From Mactromeris polynyma (taxonomy: Eukaryota; Mollusca; Bivalvia; Venerida; Mactridae), in assembly GCA_032209605.1 (NCBI GenBank), contig JASFXZ010000055.1, positions 186,001 through 250,000 on the forward strand: a stretch of 64,000 nucleotides of DNA, read 5' to 3'. Positions within the stretch are counted from its first letter, which is position 1, and every line of letters begins with the position of its first letter. Positions 12,568 through 24,960 of the stretch are shown here, in pieces. The position numbers and the translations under genes are program-made. The notes under the pieces were generated by a model that was not told the DNA's origin, ran no database searches, and saw nothing but the letters and a program-made list of their open reading frames with translations.

Positions 12568-15442
12568 CTATTTCTGTTTAGTTTTGAACTGTTCGGCTGA
12601 GTTAACTGCTACATCAATTTCTTCATGTGACATTAGTTTAGTATGTAACAGTCCAAAAAGAAGTTCTTCTCTGGCATTGCCAGCAAACTGGTTACATAGA
12701 AACAATGGTAGCCCTCTAAGATTATCTCCCATTGTAAATAATGGTGGTCGTACACAACCCAGTACCTGCAAATAGAAAGGAAGTTAAGCAGTAAGCATAA
12801 ACTGACAATTTAACAACAATAAACTACAGTCAGGCAATAACAATCAATATTTTCTTCATTATCCCTACAAACCATAATTGCAAATGCTTTTCAACTAGTT
12901 TATCAATTGTGGTTTTTACAGTTGATATAAAAAGATCAAAGTATGTTTAGCTTCCAGTCTTTTTCACTTACAAAATATCAACCAAAAATCAAAAAATATG
13001 TATAATCAAATCATACGACCTGTTTTCAATATCATTTACATGTATATAGAATTCACAATCTTCACTAAATCATAATACACATTGTGGTACTGGGCCAAAA
13101 TTGTGAATCCAATCACTGTGATTGATCTGTTTTAAAAATGCCTCCGCATATCTCGCCATGATGTACAGTAAAACCTCAATAATAAGACCACCCTTGGGAC
13201 TGTTGAGAACTGGTCTTTTTATTGAGGTGGTTCTACTATTGAGGTTGAATGAAGAGAAAAAAGTAAAAATGGACTTGAAAATTGTGTTCGTAATTTTGAG
13301 GTGGTCTTTTTAGTGAGATGGTCTTTAAGTAAGGTTTTACTGTACATATCTAGTATTTCTAATTACACAAATACAGTTGCACCATTATGGAACTGTTGTG
13401 GAATCAAAGCGCTGTGTGGAGCATACATTAAGGTATAGCATACAAATGATACAATTCAATGTATACTGTAGCTGTCTTCAACACTGACATAAATCAACAC
13501 TTCAAAGAACTAGCAATTACATGCAAAGTGTATTTACATACCAATTCAATTCACTTGAAGTGCATGAAGAAATGTGATGATAAAAGACATAAATCAGGTA
13601 ACAAATGTCTTCGCTACACACAGTGTAAAACATATCTATCACTACTTCAATACAGAATGTAACAAACAGTAACAGCCTTACACACACTTTTAGCTAAATT
13701 AATTAACATGTTTTTCAACCAACTACTATAGGGTTTGAGTAGTAAAAAAACTTAAGCGCAATGTCATTTTACTTGAACATGTATTTTGAATCAGCACTAC
13801 AAGGCAGCTGGATGAAAACCAATCAATCAATTTCAGCATCACCTCCTTGAAATGAATTTGTCGAACGAAATGGAGATCAACTCTACAATATTGCATGGTA
13901 ATTCATGTTGTATAGCTGCTGGGTGCGTGGTTGATGCATAATCCAATGATTTGAGTGGGTAAGAGCTGAACAGTTATGAAGGACTGTATCCCAGTCAAAT
14001 AAAAAATAAGGAATTTTAAATACATGTACACGTATATAAATAATGCAATAGATAACCTGTAGGATTGCAGACCTTGGACAATAATGATGTAATTAGGAGT
14101 TGAATAATATTATGATGATATTATAGCTAATCTTAGGGGACTATTTTTAACCCTATAGCAGTCTTCACAATAACCCACTTGACTGAAGCCCGGGATAAGT
14201 AAAATTACTGTGGGACATGTAAAAAATCCATTTCGTCTGCCCGAACGGGCAAGTCGTGTTCTTAGTCCGTTCTGACTAGCTTTTATCCAAGCTGTCACAA
14301 TAATTGATGACGTAGTACGCACACTTTGTTTTTTTGTCAATTATGTTTGTGTAACAGCACTTTTTCATCAACTATCCTTACCAGCCTTAGTTTCTGATTT
14401 AACAAATCAAAACAACCATCAAAACATCATGTTTCTTCATTGATTTGACGGTGTTGTTAATTTCATTCGGGCAAGTGGAAATTGCAAGCTACACCTGCCC
14501 GAATGGGCAAGTCCTTCAACAAAAATATTGTGAAGACTGCTATAGGAACTTCCATGAACATGAATGTATGGATTATACACACCTCAATTCCATACTCAGG
14601 AGCATGAACATATTTTTCTTCTATGGATTTGAATTCATTTAAAGTCAATTCCTTTATGAAAAAATGTAAAATCAATCTTTTCTCCTCGTGCAAGAAAGAC
14701 ACAGCATGATTTTCATCGGAGAAACTATACTTGTCCAGGTCAAGACCTATTTCTTCTTGCATTTCTCTATTAAGCCCAAACACCGGGTCTTCTCCCGGAT
14801 CAACAAGTCCACCAGGAAACCCCAGGATCCCATCAAAACGCATCTGCATCTGTATATAGAGAGATTAGAGCTGCATTTATATTTTTATAAAGAAGAAAAT
14901 CACAACTTTAAATATAACAGCAATTTGCACTAAGAAATAACTTTTGTTGCTAAAATCATGACAGAATGATGTTGAATAATAATTACACAGGGGAAAGTGG
15001 GAAATTTTTACCATCTATTTCCCGAAAACTGACATCAATGCTTTTTTACCTGGCTTGAATGTCATATCATAATTAAAAAAAGTTGAGGTTTATATAAAAA
15101 ATAAGGAGTTGACGGGGCCAATAACCAAGTATTGAATTCATTATGGCCTTAAAATTATTAATAAGATGTGATCACCAGAATAGCAGCTCGATTCGCATAA
15201 AGGTCCCATAATACTCGGTTGTCATGTGCAAACAGCATTCCATGTGAAGCATGCATATAATCTCTGTAATCTGTTTTTGATGTTTGGTAACTTAGAACTT
15301 TATAATCATGTTTGGTGTCACCATGGCGACCGTAATGTTCACTATGTTCTAACATGCCCCAATCCCCTACAGTAGAACTGCCATCATTTGAATTTCCAGT
15401 AGCTCCAGACATGATCAAATGGTATTTATTCACTTTATTCAC
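12568..15442 (-). CDS. NUDT16: NUDT16-like Nudix hydrolase (U8 snoRNA-decapping type), 3 exons
   Basis: Coding exons, 5' to 3' on minus: 15412-15176, 14849-14583, 12765-12568, all phase 0, giving 233 residues (human about 195). Exon 2 begins with ATGCAGATG after a TATACAG acceptor and joins exon 1 as AIL|MQMRFDG, as in the human protein. The Nudix box (G-x5-E-x7-REUxEExGU) is complete at residues 93-115: G93, E99, R107, E108, E111, E112, G114. The C-terminal exon has GLPLFLCNQFAGNAREELL, matching the family tail. NUDT16 hydrolyses capped U8 snoRNA and (deoxy)inosine diphosphates in the nucleus, and metal is bound by the Nudix glutamates. The first ATG in the exon is at 15412. A TTTTTAG acceptor at 15443 shows that a further upstream, probably 5' untranslated, exon exists, possibly in 15.9-16.1 kb. 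Intron 2 carries two MITEs. The gene diverges from SUMF1. Confidence 0.9.
13164..13344. mobile_element. Intact MITE, TACAGTAAAACCT inverted ends
   Basis: A 181-bp element in NUDT16 intron 2. The left end TACAGTAAAACCT (13164) is matched by AGGTTTTACTGTA at 13344, and both ends carry TA, as in Tc1/mariner-type insertions. The interior has imperfect inverted copies of the AAGACCACC / GAGGTGGTC motif. It is the best copy of a family with fragments near 6.90, 8.74, 21.54, 31.48, 46.42, 49.68 and 61.88 kb. Confidence 0.8.
14152..14546. mobile_element. MITE with perfect 21-bp inverted ends
   Basis: CCTATAGCAGTCTTCACAAT (14152 onward) and its exact reverse complement ending at 14546 bound 395 bp. 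AAC flanks both sides, a possible 3-bp target duplication. A second, internal inverted pair (CTGCCCGAACGGGCAAGTC near 14238, CTGCCCGAATGGGCAAGTC near 14494) makes each arm strongly self-complementary. It sits only about 36 bp inside NUDT16 intron 2 from the exon 2 splice donor. Confidence 0.75.
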
Positions 15443-16256
15443 CTAAAAATAAAAAAAAGCATGGAAACGTAATGGGACAATTATATTTTGCAATGTAATA
15501 TCAACGATTCATATGCATCAATATCTTTTAGAGACATTCCTATCACATAATTACCAACATGATATGAACAACTTATGAACAAGAAACATTGTGCACAGGT
15601 GTACTTAACCATTGCTTTTTAAGAACATAGCACAAGTCATTTATCCTAGCATTGTGCAACTTAAGAATTATAAGTCCTATAAATACGACCCTATATAAGT
15701 TATTTCACATTTTTGACGTCTTCCAGTTACATGCAAAGTGAAATTAATTGTAAAATAACAGCATACTGAATGTTTATCACTTTTTATGGTTAAAATGTGC
15801 ATGTAAACGTCTAATATTTTTGATTATAGAAAGAGATGTCGAACGATATTCGATATGGGTTCATTAACACAACTTTATCAAAAAATACTCCAAACAGTCA
15901 TTTTAACAAAATTTATGAGTTAACTCAACACAACTGTATCCGGAAAAACGAAATTTGCATACTTTACTAAACTTAGACTTTACGTGGCTTTCAGTAGAGT
16001 GTAATGCAGAATCACTGCCAAAAATGAGATGTGACAGCGAACATGATAATCGGTAAACTTTCATGTAGTGTAGAGACATTCTTTCCATATATTATGAGTG
16101 AAATAACATTATGTATCGTGTACCTGTGCTCCAAATTAAACTTATGACAGAAGCTGGGGCAACCAAAAGGGGAGAGAACCGTTGTGGTGAGATGGTTTTA
16201 AAAGACATTTTCCGGAACGATACTCTTCAATTTTAGAGAACATAAACGTGTACAAC
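15443..16256. promoter_or_regulatory. Shared upstream region of divergent NUDT16 and SUMF1
   Basis: About 0.8 kb separates the first mapped NUDT16 exon from the SUMF1 start codon, so the region must hold the SUMF1 promoter and probably the NUDT16 promoter or its first untranslated exon. ACAACATGGCGGCGCC at 16251-16266, overlapping the SUMF1 ATG, fits the YY1 consensus (AANATGGCGGC), a known motif at translation starts of TATA-less genes. No clear TATA box was seen. Confidence 0.5.
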
Positions 16257-19200
16257 ATGGCGGCGCCCGGTTCAGTATTTGGGATCTTTTTCCTTTTTAC
16301 ATTTTTCTTAACTATTTGTCAAGTGTCATCTACTGAAAGTGAATCTAGTACTTGCACTAAAGATGATACAAACGGAAAGGAAAGTTCTTGTGGTTGTTCT
16401 ACGAACCGACAACACTCAGAAACCAAAAGATCGTCTGAAACGGATAGGGATGAAACGCTCAAGTACACAAAAACTCCTAATCAGATAGAAAGTCCATATG
16501 TGAGGACCAATGAGATGGTTCTCATTCCTGAAGGCAGCTATTTAATGGGAACAAATAAGCCTGTGTTTATTGCGGACGGAGAAGGACCAGCAAGAAAAGT
16601 TACCTTGCGTAAATTCTACCTTGATAAATATGAAGTTAGCAATTCTGAGTTTGAATTATTTGTGAATGCATCAAGTTATAAAACTGAGGTAAAGCCATTG
16701 TTCTATATTCTATCTTGTCAATCTATGAATTGTGATGTCATCATAGTAGAAATAAATTATCAGACTATCACTAGCGGATTCATGGGGCGGGGGGAGGGGG
16801 GGGTGGGCGCACCCACCCAGTGTGCGCCCCCCTAAAATTACCAAACCTTACATGTATGTCTGAATATGAATATGGAAGTATACAGATATCCTTAATTATA
16901 AGATTTTCAAATAAGCGATTCTGATTTATTGTAGCATTATTTTCTATCATGATGATGTTTATAAACACTAAAACAGTCATTGCCATTTTATAAGGCTTGA
17001 GCACCCAAAAAAGTTACGCCCCCCTAAGAGTAAGACTAAATCCTGGAACCGCCCCTGAAGTTGCTATAAAATTAGAAGCTATATACACCTGAATATATGG
17101 TTTGTTTGCAGTAAGTTGTTTGTTTTCCTTCAGTCTTGGTTACAGAAATCCTGTAAGGAATGATTGCAATTGCTGACCTACCACCTTGATCTTACTTCCC
17201 GTTATGTTTTAGCATATTTACAAGCTCTTGTTAAAATATATTTGTTTGTTGCAGACGATGTCATAGTTTTGTTGTTAGATTTTGTCACATAATGTCATTG
17301 CACTTTATTATTCAGTATATAAAATTATGTCATTTCATTTATTTTTATTCATTAAAATGAACATGTATCATACCCAAATAAGTAACCTTACTCACATTAG
17401 TCTCTTGTAATCCTGACTGATGTTGCAATCAAAGTTTAATTATGAAATTAACGACTATCAAAAATAAATACTCAAACATTAAAGATCATCGCCAATTGTT
17501 AATTTCGCCGACATTTCAATTTGGTTTGAAACTTACTTTTTGCCACCAGTGACCGGCACTTTCGTGTTTTGCATTATAACATCCACAGTAAGATGTGAAT
17601 TCAATTATGATACATGAATTCAAATTGCAAAGTTTGTAAAGGTGTTAAAAGTGATTTACCATCTTTTGAATTAGGTTGTTCTGTATTCAGGAGTCATTTT
17701 ACATTGCATTATGTTGCAACGATTCTGGAAATCTGTTCAGTTTCTGCAAAATACTTAAAGAGGGGTTCCAGTAACTGTTGGCAGATATTTAATTGAAAAA
17801 AAGAACGAAATTCAGGACCAAGATAATTGTATGATTTGAAAGAGTTTCAGTTATATAAGGGTTCCAGTTTTAAGGGGTTCCGCTATATGTACATTGTGCA
17901 TATACATGTATCACTCTTTCTCAGTAAACATTTGTAAATGATGTCTATTTAATTATAGTGATCCACTATTTCCTTCTACAGGAACTATCTTGTATATCTT
18001 GTCATAAAATTTAACCATCAATATAAAATAAAATGATATGTACAATATGATGAAAATACCAGCATGTTATATTCTTTGACTCAATTTATCTATTCACTGC
18101 AGGCAGAGTCATTTGGAAATTCTTTTGTGATGGAGAAATACGTTGATGAGAAAAATTTGGAGAAAATTACGCAAGCAGTATGTATGAATAACTTTTTTAA
18201 ATATGTATTCAATGCAAAGTTTCAGATGATCAGTGCTAATCAAGTATTCATCATAGTGAAGAAAATTTTTGGAAAATTATTGTTTTTTTTTATCGTCCAT
18301 CTTTCATTAAAGTCATCCTTTGATAAATCATTCATTGTCAGCGGTATTCTTACTAACTCTCAGAAATTGGCCCTTGGTCAGTTTTTGTGGCTCCTCAGTG
18401 CAGAAAGTTTTGTGTGATTTTTTCCATTCTTAATAGGTCTATATAGGGTATTGCAAACCATCAATTCATCGCAAAATGCCTAATTTATTATTTTTTTCAA
18501 AATATATAATACTGAAATATTCTGGTAAAAGATAGAATAATGTTTGTATTCCATCAAATGTGTCATGTAGTCATTTGAGGTTACTTGTAAGTCAACTACA
18601 ATTGTGTGACAATGTTTTTATGTAGGTTGCAGCAGCACCGTGGTGGGTACCAGTAGATGGCTCAGACTGGAGACATCCTGAAGGACCAGGGTCGGATATT
18701 AAGGAAAGGTGAGAATAAAAAAACTGATTACGTATAAACGAAGATCAGTGGGTTATTTTAGCAGTTTACTAGCTTGTTTATAGACTAAAGTATAAAATAT
18801 GTATTTTCCAAGTGGTTCTTTGTCTTCACACACTCCATTGATTTTTGAGAATAAATCGGTGAATATAGGTTTTTTCTGGTATTCAATGGTGTGCAGTCTG
18901 GTTGTATGTCGACAATGTATATGTTAAAGTAATGTAAATTTATTCCAAAATATGAAATAAATAAGAATGAATGAAGAAGTCGAGAAGGACATGCTACGTA
19001 CAAAGTGCACGGTCGCCTCTATAGCACAAGTAGACATAAACAAGTACAAATGTACATACAATTTTGTTGGGATACAATTCTTGTTAATATGGAGATAGAC
19101 TAGTTTTACTTTCATCTATTCATATGATGGAATCACTGTAATTTTTCATGCATAATTTCCTATTTTAATTTTCTAGAAAAAATCATAATATTATGCAGAA

Positions 19201-22200
19201 TTAAATACAGTTTTAATATGAACAAGTAAAATATTTTGTGCTTGCATCTTCAGAATGGATCACCCTGTCTTGCATACATCATGGAATGATGCTGTAGAAT
19301 ATTGTAAATGGGCCGGAAAACGATTACCAACAGAAGCAGAGTGGGAGTATGCTTGCAGAGGTGGCCTGGAAGGAAGGTATTTGTATAACTGAATATTATA
19401 ATGGGAGGCTGCTTTGTAAAACTAGTTATACATGGGTATACTGGACCACCCATCATTTACACATCAATCCCTTACTTAACATTAACAATTTGTTTAAATG
19501 CTCACTGAATTTATGTGTTTTTGTAACACACACCGTTGATGACATTCATTTACCACATCCTTGTATTTGTCTATATTTCCACTGCTGTTAACTATACCAA
19601 GATTGTTGAATTTATGTAAAGGTATTTATTATTTTATCATTTTAAGATACATGCATTGATATGAGTATTCTGTTAGTGAAATAAGATATTGGATCTTTAT
19701 GAATGATTGCCCCTTCTGTATTCAATATCCATTGTGATCACAATTACAATAACTTCCTGGTCACATAATTATGTTTTAGTCGTTACAGGAAATAAATGAT
19801 TATTAATTTTCCTTGCTTATAAATAATATTACTCTTGCATGATAATAGTCTTATAGAAAACTTTTCATTTGTATGTTCATTATTTCCACTTTCATTCATT
19901 TGTTCTTGCTTCAATCATTTATTTGTTCTTTTTCAATGCAGGGTATCTAAAACACAAACATTTCATACACAGTACAATATATAGATTCTTATGTTCAAAA
20001 ATAGTTAATTAAGTGTTAAATTGATTATTCATATTGTGTAATTGATTTTTCAGATTGTATGCTTGGGGAAATGCAGAAAATCCAAAAGGCAAACATTGGA
20101 TGAATATATGGCACGGTGACTTTCCAAAGGAAGAAACATCTGACGATGGGTTTTTCGGCACTGCCCCTGTTTGTATTTTAAGAGTTTCATGAACTTGTAT
20201 TCTATAAGTCCAGTGTCTTACTGTAAACTTTAAGTCCAGTGTCTTACTGTAAACTATAAGTCCAGTGTCTTACTGTAAACTATAAGTCCAGTGTCTTACT
20301 GTAAACTATAAGTCCAGTGTCTTACTGTAAACTATAAGTCCAGTGTCTTACTGTAAACTATAAGTCCAGTGTCTTACTGTAAACTATAAGTCCAGTGTCT
20401 TACTGTAAACTATAAGTCCAGTGTCTTACTGTAAACTATAAGTCCAGTGTCTTACACTTTTAATCTAATCCCCATATTCAGAGTTACTTCTCCACTCTTA
20501 ATTTTTGTTCTGAGGTTAATTTTTTGAAGAATTTACAGGAAAATGATCTTTCACATTACAATGGTTATTTTTTACCATGATGGTCTCAATTTGCGGATGA
20601 CAATGCTATGTCCATCATTCTAATACCTGTTATTGAAGATAATCATTTGAGTGAAACATTATTACGATAATATAATTCTATATTTTAATGGTATTTCTAG
20701 GTAACAGAGTTTCCAGAACAGAATAAGTATGGATTGAAGAATATCATTGGCAATGTATGGGAGTGGACACAGGACTGGTGGGAAGTAGAACATAGCAAAG
20801 ATTCTAAAACAAATCCAGTTAGTCTTTTTCATTGTTTGATACTAAGGACTGTATTACAATTTTCTTTACAGTGTCATTTGTGCACATTAATACATAGACA
20901 CATATTGCTATACATGCACTTACAATACAATACCTATGACGTATATTGTCATTCAATACAATTTCCAATACAGTGGTCTCCCTGTACAAAGTACAGAGAC
21001 CTCTGCCAACACAAACAATTTAACAATATTCTGTTATTTAGGGCTTTTTATCCTTTGATTATGCCCCTACCATTTGAAGAGTGGTGAAGGTGCATAAAGT
21101 GTTATCCATGTCTGTCTGTCCATGCATCCATATGTGTGAAAAAATTGGTTTCCGGTCAATAATTCATGAAAGGATGGATGGATTCAATTCATATTGGGCA
21201 CACAAGCACAGGATAATAAAATATTATTTGGTTTTTATGACCCTTTTTTTACTTAAAAAATGGTTTATGATTAATTACCCTTGAAAAGCTCATAGCAGGG
21301 GCATCTGTGTGCTATGAACACATCTAGTTTATTTATTAGATACTGATAATGTTCTGGTTATATTACAGAGAAATAAGGTAAATGTAGGTAGTTACATGAA
21401 AAAAGAATTTACTCAGCAAATACATGTAATTAGATGTGACAGTCAAATTTTTCAAATATCCTTCTACATATGACATTCGCCAAGGCAGTGATTATTGTGT
21501 TGCTAAGGGAGATAAGAGCTGTGAGGAGCTGCATTCAATATACAGTACACCTCAATAATAAGACGGTTATACCACCTGAGTGGTTCTGAAGAAAAAAAGT
21601 TGTGAGCTATTCTGATTATCACATTAAAAGATAGAAGTGAAATTGAAAACTTGTTTTGTAAATTAAACTTTAAGTTATGTGTGTGTTTTAGAATTTGTCA
21701 ATGTTCATTGTTTATTTATTCACAGACTGGACCATCTACAGGCACAGATAAAGTGAAGAAAGGAGGTTCATTTATGTGCCATAAGGTTTGTCTTGTACTG
21801 AATAATACCTTATATTTTATTTCTGTGACAGGGACATAACCTGCAATAAATAAAAAGACATTTAACTTATAACTTTCATCAAATAAACTTTGCTGTAACT
21901 GAAAAACACTAAGGCATAAACGATCGAAGATGATAGTTTCTAAAATGTAAGCATGCATAAACACATGTTGACACCTATCTTAATCAAAATGGTAAATTAG
22001 AAAATCCCTCTCCTATATTTTAGAATTCCTACTTTCATTTTGATATCTAAAAGTGGCTACTTTCTATTTAGAAACATGTAAATACAGAAAGTACTTCTGT
22101 ACAACCATATAGCCATCTGAGAAGAGAAAAGGGTCATGCTTCTTTATGCCTGGAAATTGTTGTTTAAATTGAATGACTCCCAAGTTATAATGCCTCCAGA

Positions 22201-22929
22201 TGCCAAGTATTTAATGTTTGAATAGAAATTTAAGAATCAAAGACATGGCAATGAATTATTTTCATATATTTTAGGACATGGCAAATTGCTCTTCTTTATC
22301 ATGCCTGCCCTGTCTATTATGAATCCCAACTTCTGTATTTAATAAAGTGTGGTAAAAGGTCTTATGTCAGAGGCAAAAATATCAATTTCCAGCAAATTAT
22401 CACTGTACAATGTGGATAATAAAAAGTGGAGAATCGTCATCTAGCATTTACATTGTATTTGTTGTTTAGACTTACTTAACATCAACTGTGACACAAGATT
22501 ACTGCTTGTACAAATCACTCTAGATGGCTGATTTATGGGTTACTAGCTAGTACTTGTGTCTAATTCAGGGATTGTAGTGCACAGTTCAACCTCGCCCATG
22601 TGAGTCAGAAGCCTTACCTCTTGACCACTATGTCAGTGACTTTGAAAAGCTCTTAAATATGTTCTATTGTATGATTTATAAAAAAATCAGAATTCATTTA
22701 TTTATTCAATCTTGAGTACCTTTTGTATACCAGGTTCTAGCTGAAGTTTGTTCAGGTTGAGTTAATGCTTGCACCAGTTACATGTAAATATATATTGTTC
22801 TTATATTTTCAGTCCTATTGCTATAGATACAGATGTGAAGCAAGAAGTCAGAACACACAGGACAGTTCAGCTCATAATCTTGGATTTCGATGTGCTAGCA
22901 ATGATTTACCAGAATATTTGAAGACCTAG
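16257..22929 (+). CDS. SUMF1: Formylglycine-generating enzyme (sulfatase modifying factor 1), 8 exons
   Basis: Coding exons: 16257-16688, 18103-18177, 18626-18708, 19254-19376, 20054-20168, 20701-20817, 21726-21785, 22813-22929. The phases join without a break and give 373 residues (human 374). FGE oxidises the active-site cysteine of sulfatases to formylglycine in the endoplasmic reticulum. Visible: signal peptide (hydrophobic residues 8-22), a SCGC motif (C45, C47) matching the N-terminal cysteine pair used for ER retention contacts, an N-glycosylation sequon at N137, and the FGE core ([56 protein letters not shown]). The catalytic pair is C333 and C338 in MCHKSYC, equivalent to human C336/C341. 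The C-terminus has NLGFRCA. Donor 5 (GTTTGT) and donor 6 (GTTAGT) are weaker than the rest. A 26-bp minisatellite begins 35 bp past donor 5. All key residues are present, so the enzyme should be active. Confidence 0.95.
16772..17062. repeat. Dispersed repeat with G-rich and C-rich ends in SUMF1 intron 1
   Basis: Begins with GCGGATTCATGGGGCGGGG and a run of G, and ends with CTAAATCCTGGAACCGCCCC. The left and right ends are imperfect inverted repeats (GGGGGGGCG...CGCCCCCC), suggesting a small transposon. The left 16.2-kb open frame reads into it only because intron 1 lacks an early stop. Confidence 0.5.
20204..20455. repeat. 26-bp minisatellite, about 9.7 copies, SUMF1 intron 5
   Basis: Unit TAAGTCCAGTGTCTTACTGT plus AAACTA repeats head to tail. 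Only the first unit boundary differs (AAACTT versus AAACTA), so the array is very homogeneous. Every unit contains GTAAAC, which resembles a splice donor, and CAG, which resembles an acceptor end. Confidence 0.95.
21050..21330. repeat. Diverged dispersed repeat in SUMF1 intron 6
   Basis: Contains ATTGGTTTCCGGTCAATAAT then CAATTCATATTGGGCACACA, recognisably related to one monomer of the 145-bp array at 42.2-43.6 kb (GGTTTCCGGCGAATAACTTG ... TCATATTGACATCAAACTTG). It ends with GGGGCATCTGTGTGCTATGA. A start of the CAGTAAAACCTC family follows at 21541. Confidence 0.5.
22556..22645 (-). mobile_element. SINE-like, tRNA-derived fragment
   Basis: On minus it reads GTGGTCAAGAGGTAAGGCTT (A-box-like), then CGAGGTTGAACTGTGC (B-box-like), then ACAATCCCTGA. 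The same order and the same terminal ACAATCCCTG occur near 32.65 and 47.65 kb, with a close variant near 36.65 kb, supporting one SINE family. Lies in SUMF1 intron 7. Confidence 0.5.
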
Positions 22930-24599
22930 TTGTGATAGAGACTTACTATATTTTTGCAATGTGTTCTTTTGCTTCGTAAATCTCTGGAGTTGATGTTGAG
23001 CATAATAACATTTTTTAACTCTATTGTTCAAAATATGTCATCTTTATCAACGAAACTATACCTATAATACATTATTGATGCATATAGATGATGCTCTTGC
23101 TTTGTGAGAAGTTGTTGTCTAGAAAAATAAGTATTGTTTCAGAATTGTCCATTTTTTCTGGTAAATCCTGGCTGCTTGGCAAAGTCAGCTGTTTATCCTT
23201 ATTGACTGTGATATTTACACAAAGAAGTGTTACATTTAAAATGTTGCTTTAATTATCATAGCTATTGCTCTGTGTCATATTGATGTTATGTTATAAATCC
23301 AAGGTGAAAGCAAAGCATATTTTTTACTTTGCTGCTGATAGACTGGTCACTCCCACCACTTGAAATGATACACCAGTGGAGTTTAACAAATAGAGGATTT
23401 TGCGTTAATGCATGTAAGATACTGAGTTTGTTAAACAAGGTTTTCTAAAAACAACAAGTATGATTGCTTGGTGAGTTCATATCATGTTTTGAATAGGAGT
23501 GTAATGCAGCCAGTCATTTGTGAATGTAGTATTTTATTTATATCAAGAATTATAAAAACACATTTGTAGAAATTAACTTGTTTGCCCCTAAAACCAGTGG
23601 TCATTGCTGTAAGGCAATAGTAATGTTACCTCATTGGTAGTTTCATTGAATTATTGAAAACATTGCATAGGTTTTATTATATGACTGCCTTGTCATTTAT
23701 TATATAGATATGTCAAACAACCTGTAAGTCTACTGGAAGTCGGGAGTCTTCATATGAGTTTATACTTTAGTCAGGCATGGATAATTTCACTTACTAATAT
23801 ATTCTTACTAGATGCCAATACAATAAATCTGTTTGTGAACTGCGTTCATTATTGCATTTGTCCTTCATACAAACTGCATGTTAGACTAAGTCGACAGCTG
23901 CTCATGAAGAAACAAGTAAGTGCTGTCTGGATATCCAGGAATACTAGTTAGGTTACTGGACATTATTTCATGATAAAAAAGCTTTAACCCAAATGTAATG
24001 AAGAAATAAAAATGCCATCCTTTTCATTTTTGAAAATGATGATTGTGTCTGCTTTTTGCCTCCTGCCCTTAAGGGGAGGGAATGTACTGCTTTTGGCTAA
24101 GAAATATCTAGTTCATTATGAGAATAGACCAGTCAATTGTGCTGTTTTATAGATGCAAGGGTTAAAGTATGACGAGCCTGTCTTTTTCTCTAGTTATGTG
24201 TGAATATACTCATTTTTTTAACTTTTCTAGATTGTCTGACATTATGTAAGGGACCAGTATTTTAATTGCTTATTATCATATTTATCATGACAGGACTATG
24301 TTATCCTTATTTTGTTATCCATACACTTTTTGTATACTTGCATTTCAAATTGTGTTAGGGGAAATCATGTTACTATTTTATACTAGGTTTATGTTTGATA
24401 GTTACACATTTTAATATTTATGTTTGATGATAACTTAGTTATGTATGCATTTGTTTTTGTTGGAATGTTATATGTATGTTCTGTAGGGATTTTTGTATGG
24501 TGTGGTGTAGTAGATTATATTAAGCCTCTATATGTTGAAAGAATATATGGAATAAAAGTGTGGCAGATTTTCTTAAGTATGAAACTGAGACTGGTCTCC
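22930..24599. other. SUMF1 3' untranslated / downstream region
   Basis: No open frame of protein-like composition follows the SUMF1 stop. AATAAA-type signals occur at about 23821 and 24004, and the strongest candidate is further on at 24955. I see no other gene. Confidence 0.4.
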
Positions 24600-24860
24600 A
24601 AACTCAGTTTACAACCTCTGACAGGGGCCTCAGTGGTCATGCCTGCAAATGGTTTGACCCTCTATTGCAGGTTTGAATCCCACCAGGGATACAGATGCGG
24701 GCAGTTGGTGGTTCTACCCAGGTGCCCCCTATAGTCTTCCTCTTCTTTGGAATAGTCACTACATGATCCTCTGTTTATGTGACTTGAAGCCCCAATACAA
24801 AAATAACGTCGGAACTATCGGAGATGTGAAAGTGATTCATTTATTTAAGCATCAATGTCT
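24600..24860 (+). mobile_element. SINE-like element with B box
   Basis: CCTCAGTGGTCATGCCTGC (A-box-like) is followed about 40 bp later by GCAGGTTTGAATCCCACC (B box), then a body with GCGGGCAGTTGGTGG that resembles the body of the SINE at 49.9 kb (GGCCGGTTGGTGGG). Lies in the probable SUMF1 3' region. Confidence 0.6.
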
Positions 24861-24954
24861 TTATTACTATCTGCCTTAACAAGTTGTATCACAGTTTGAG
24901 TGAGATTTATTATCTGGTATTTTTGTAATGATTTATGTATTGGGTTGTCATTTC

Positions 24955-24960
24955 AATAAA
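24955..24960 (+). terminator. Probable SUMF1 polyadenylation signal
   Basis: AATAAA followed by a GT-rich stretch (GTTTGTGTTGGTGG) about 15 bp later, the usual arrangement for a cleavage site. Earlier hexamers could also be used. Confidence 0.4.

Noticed and set aside
16780..17004. Minus-strand frame with a proline run
   Set aside because: Derived from the G-rich end of a dispersed repeat in SUMF1 intron 1.
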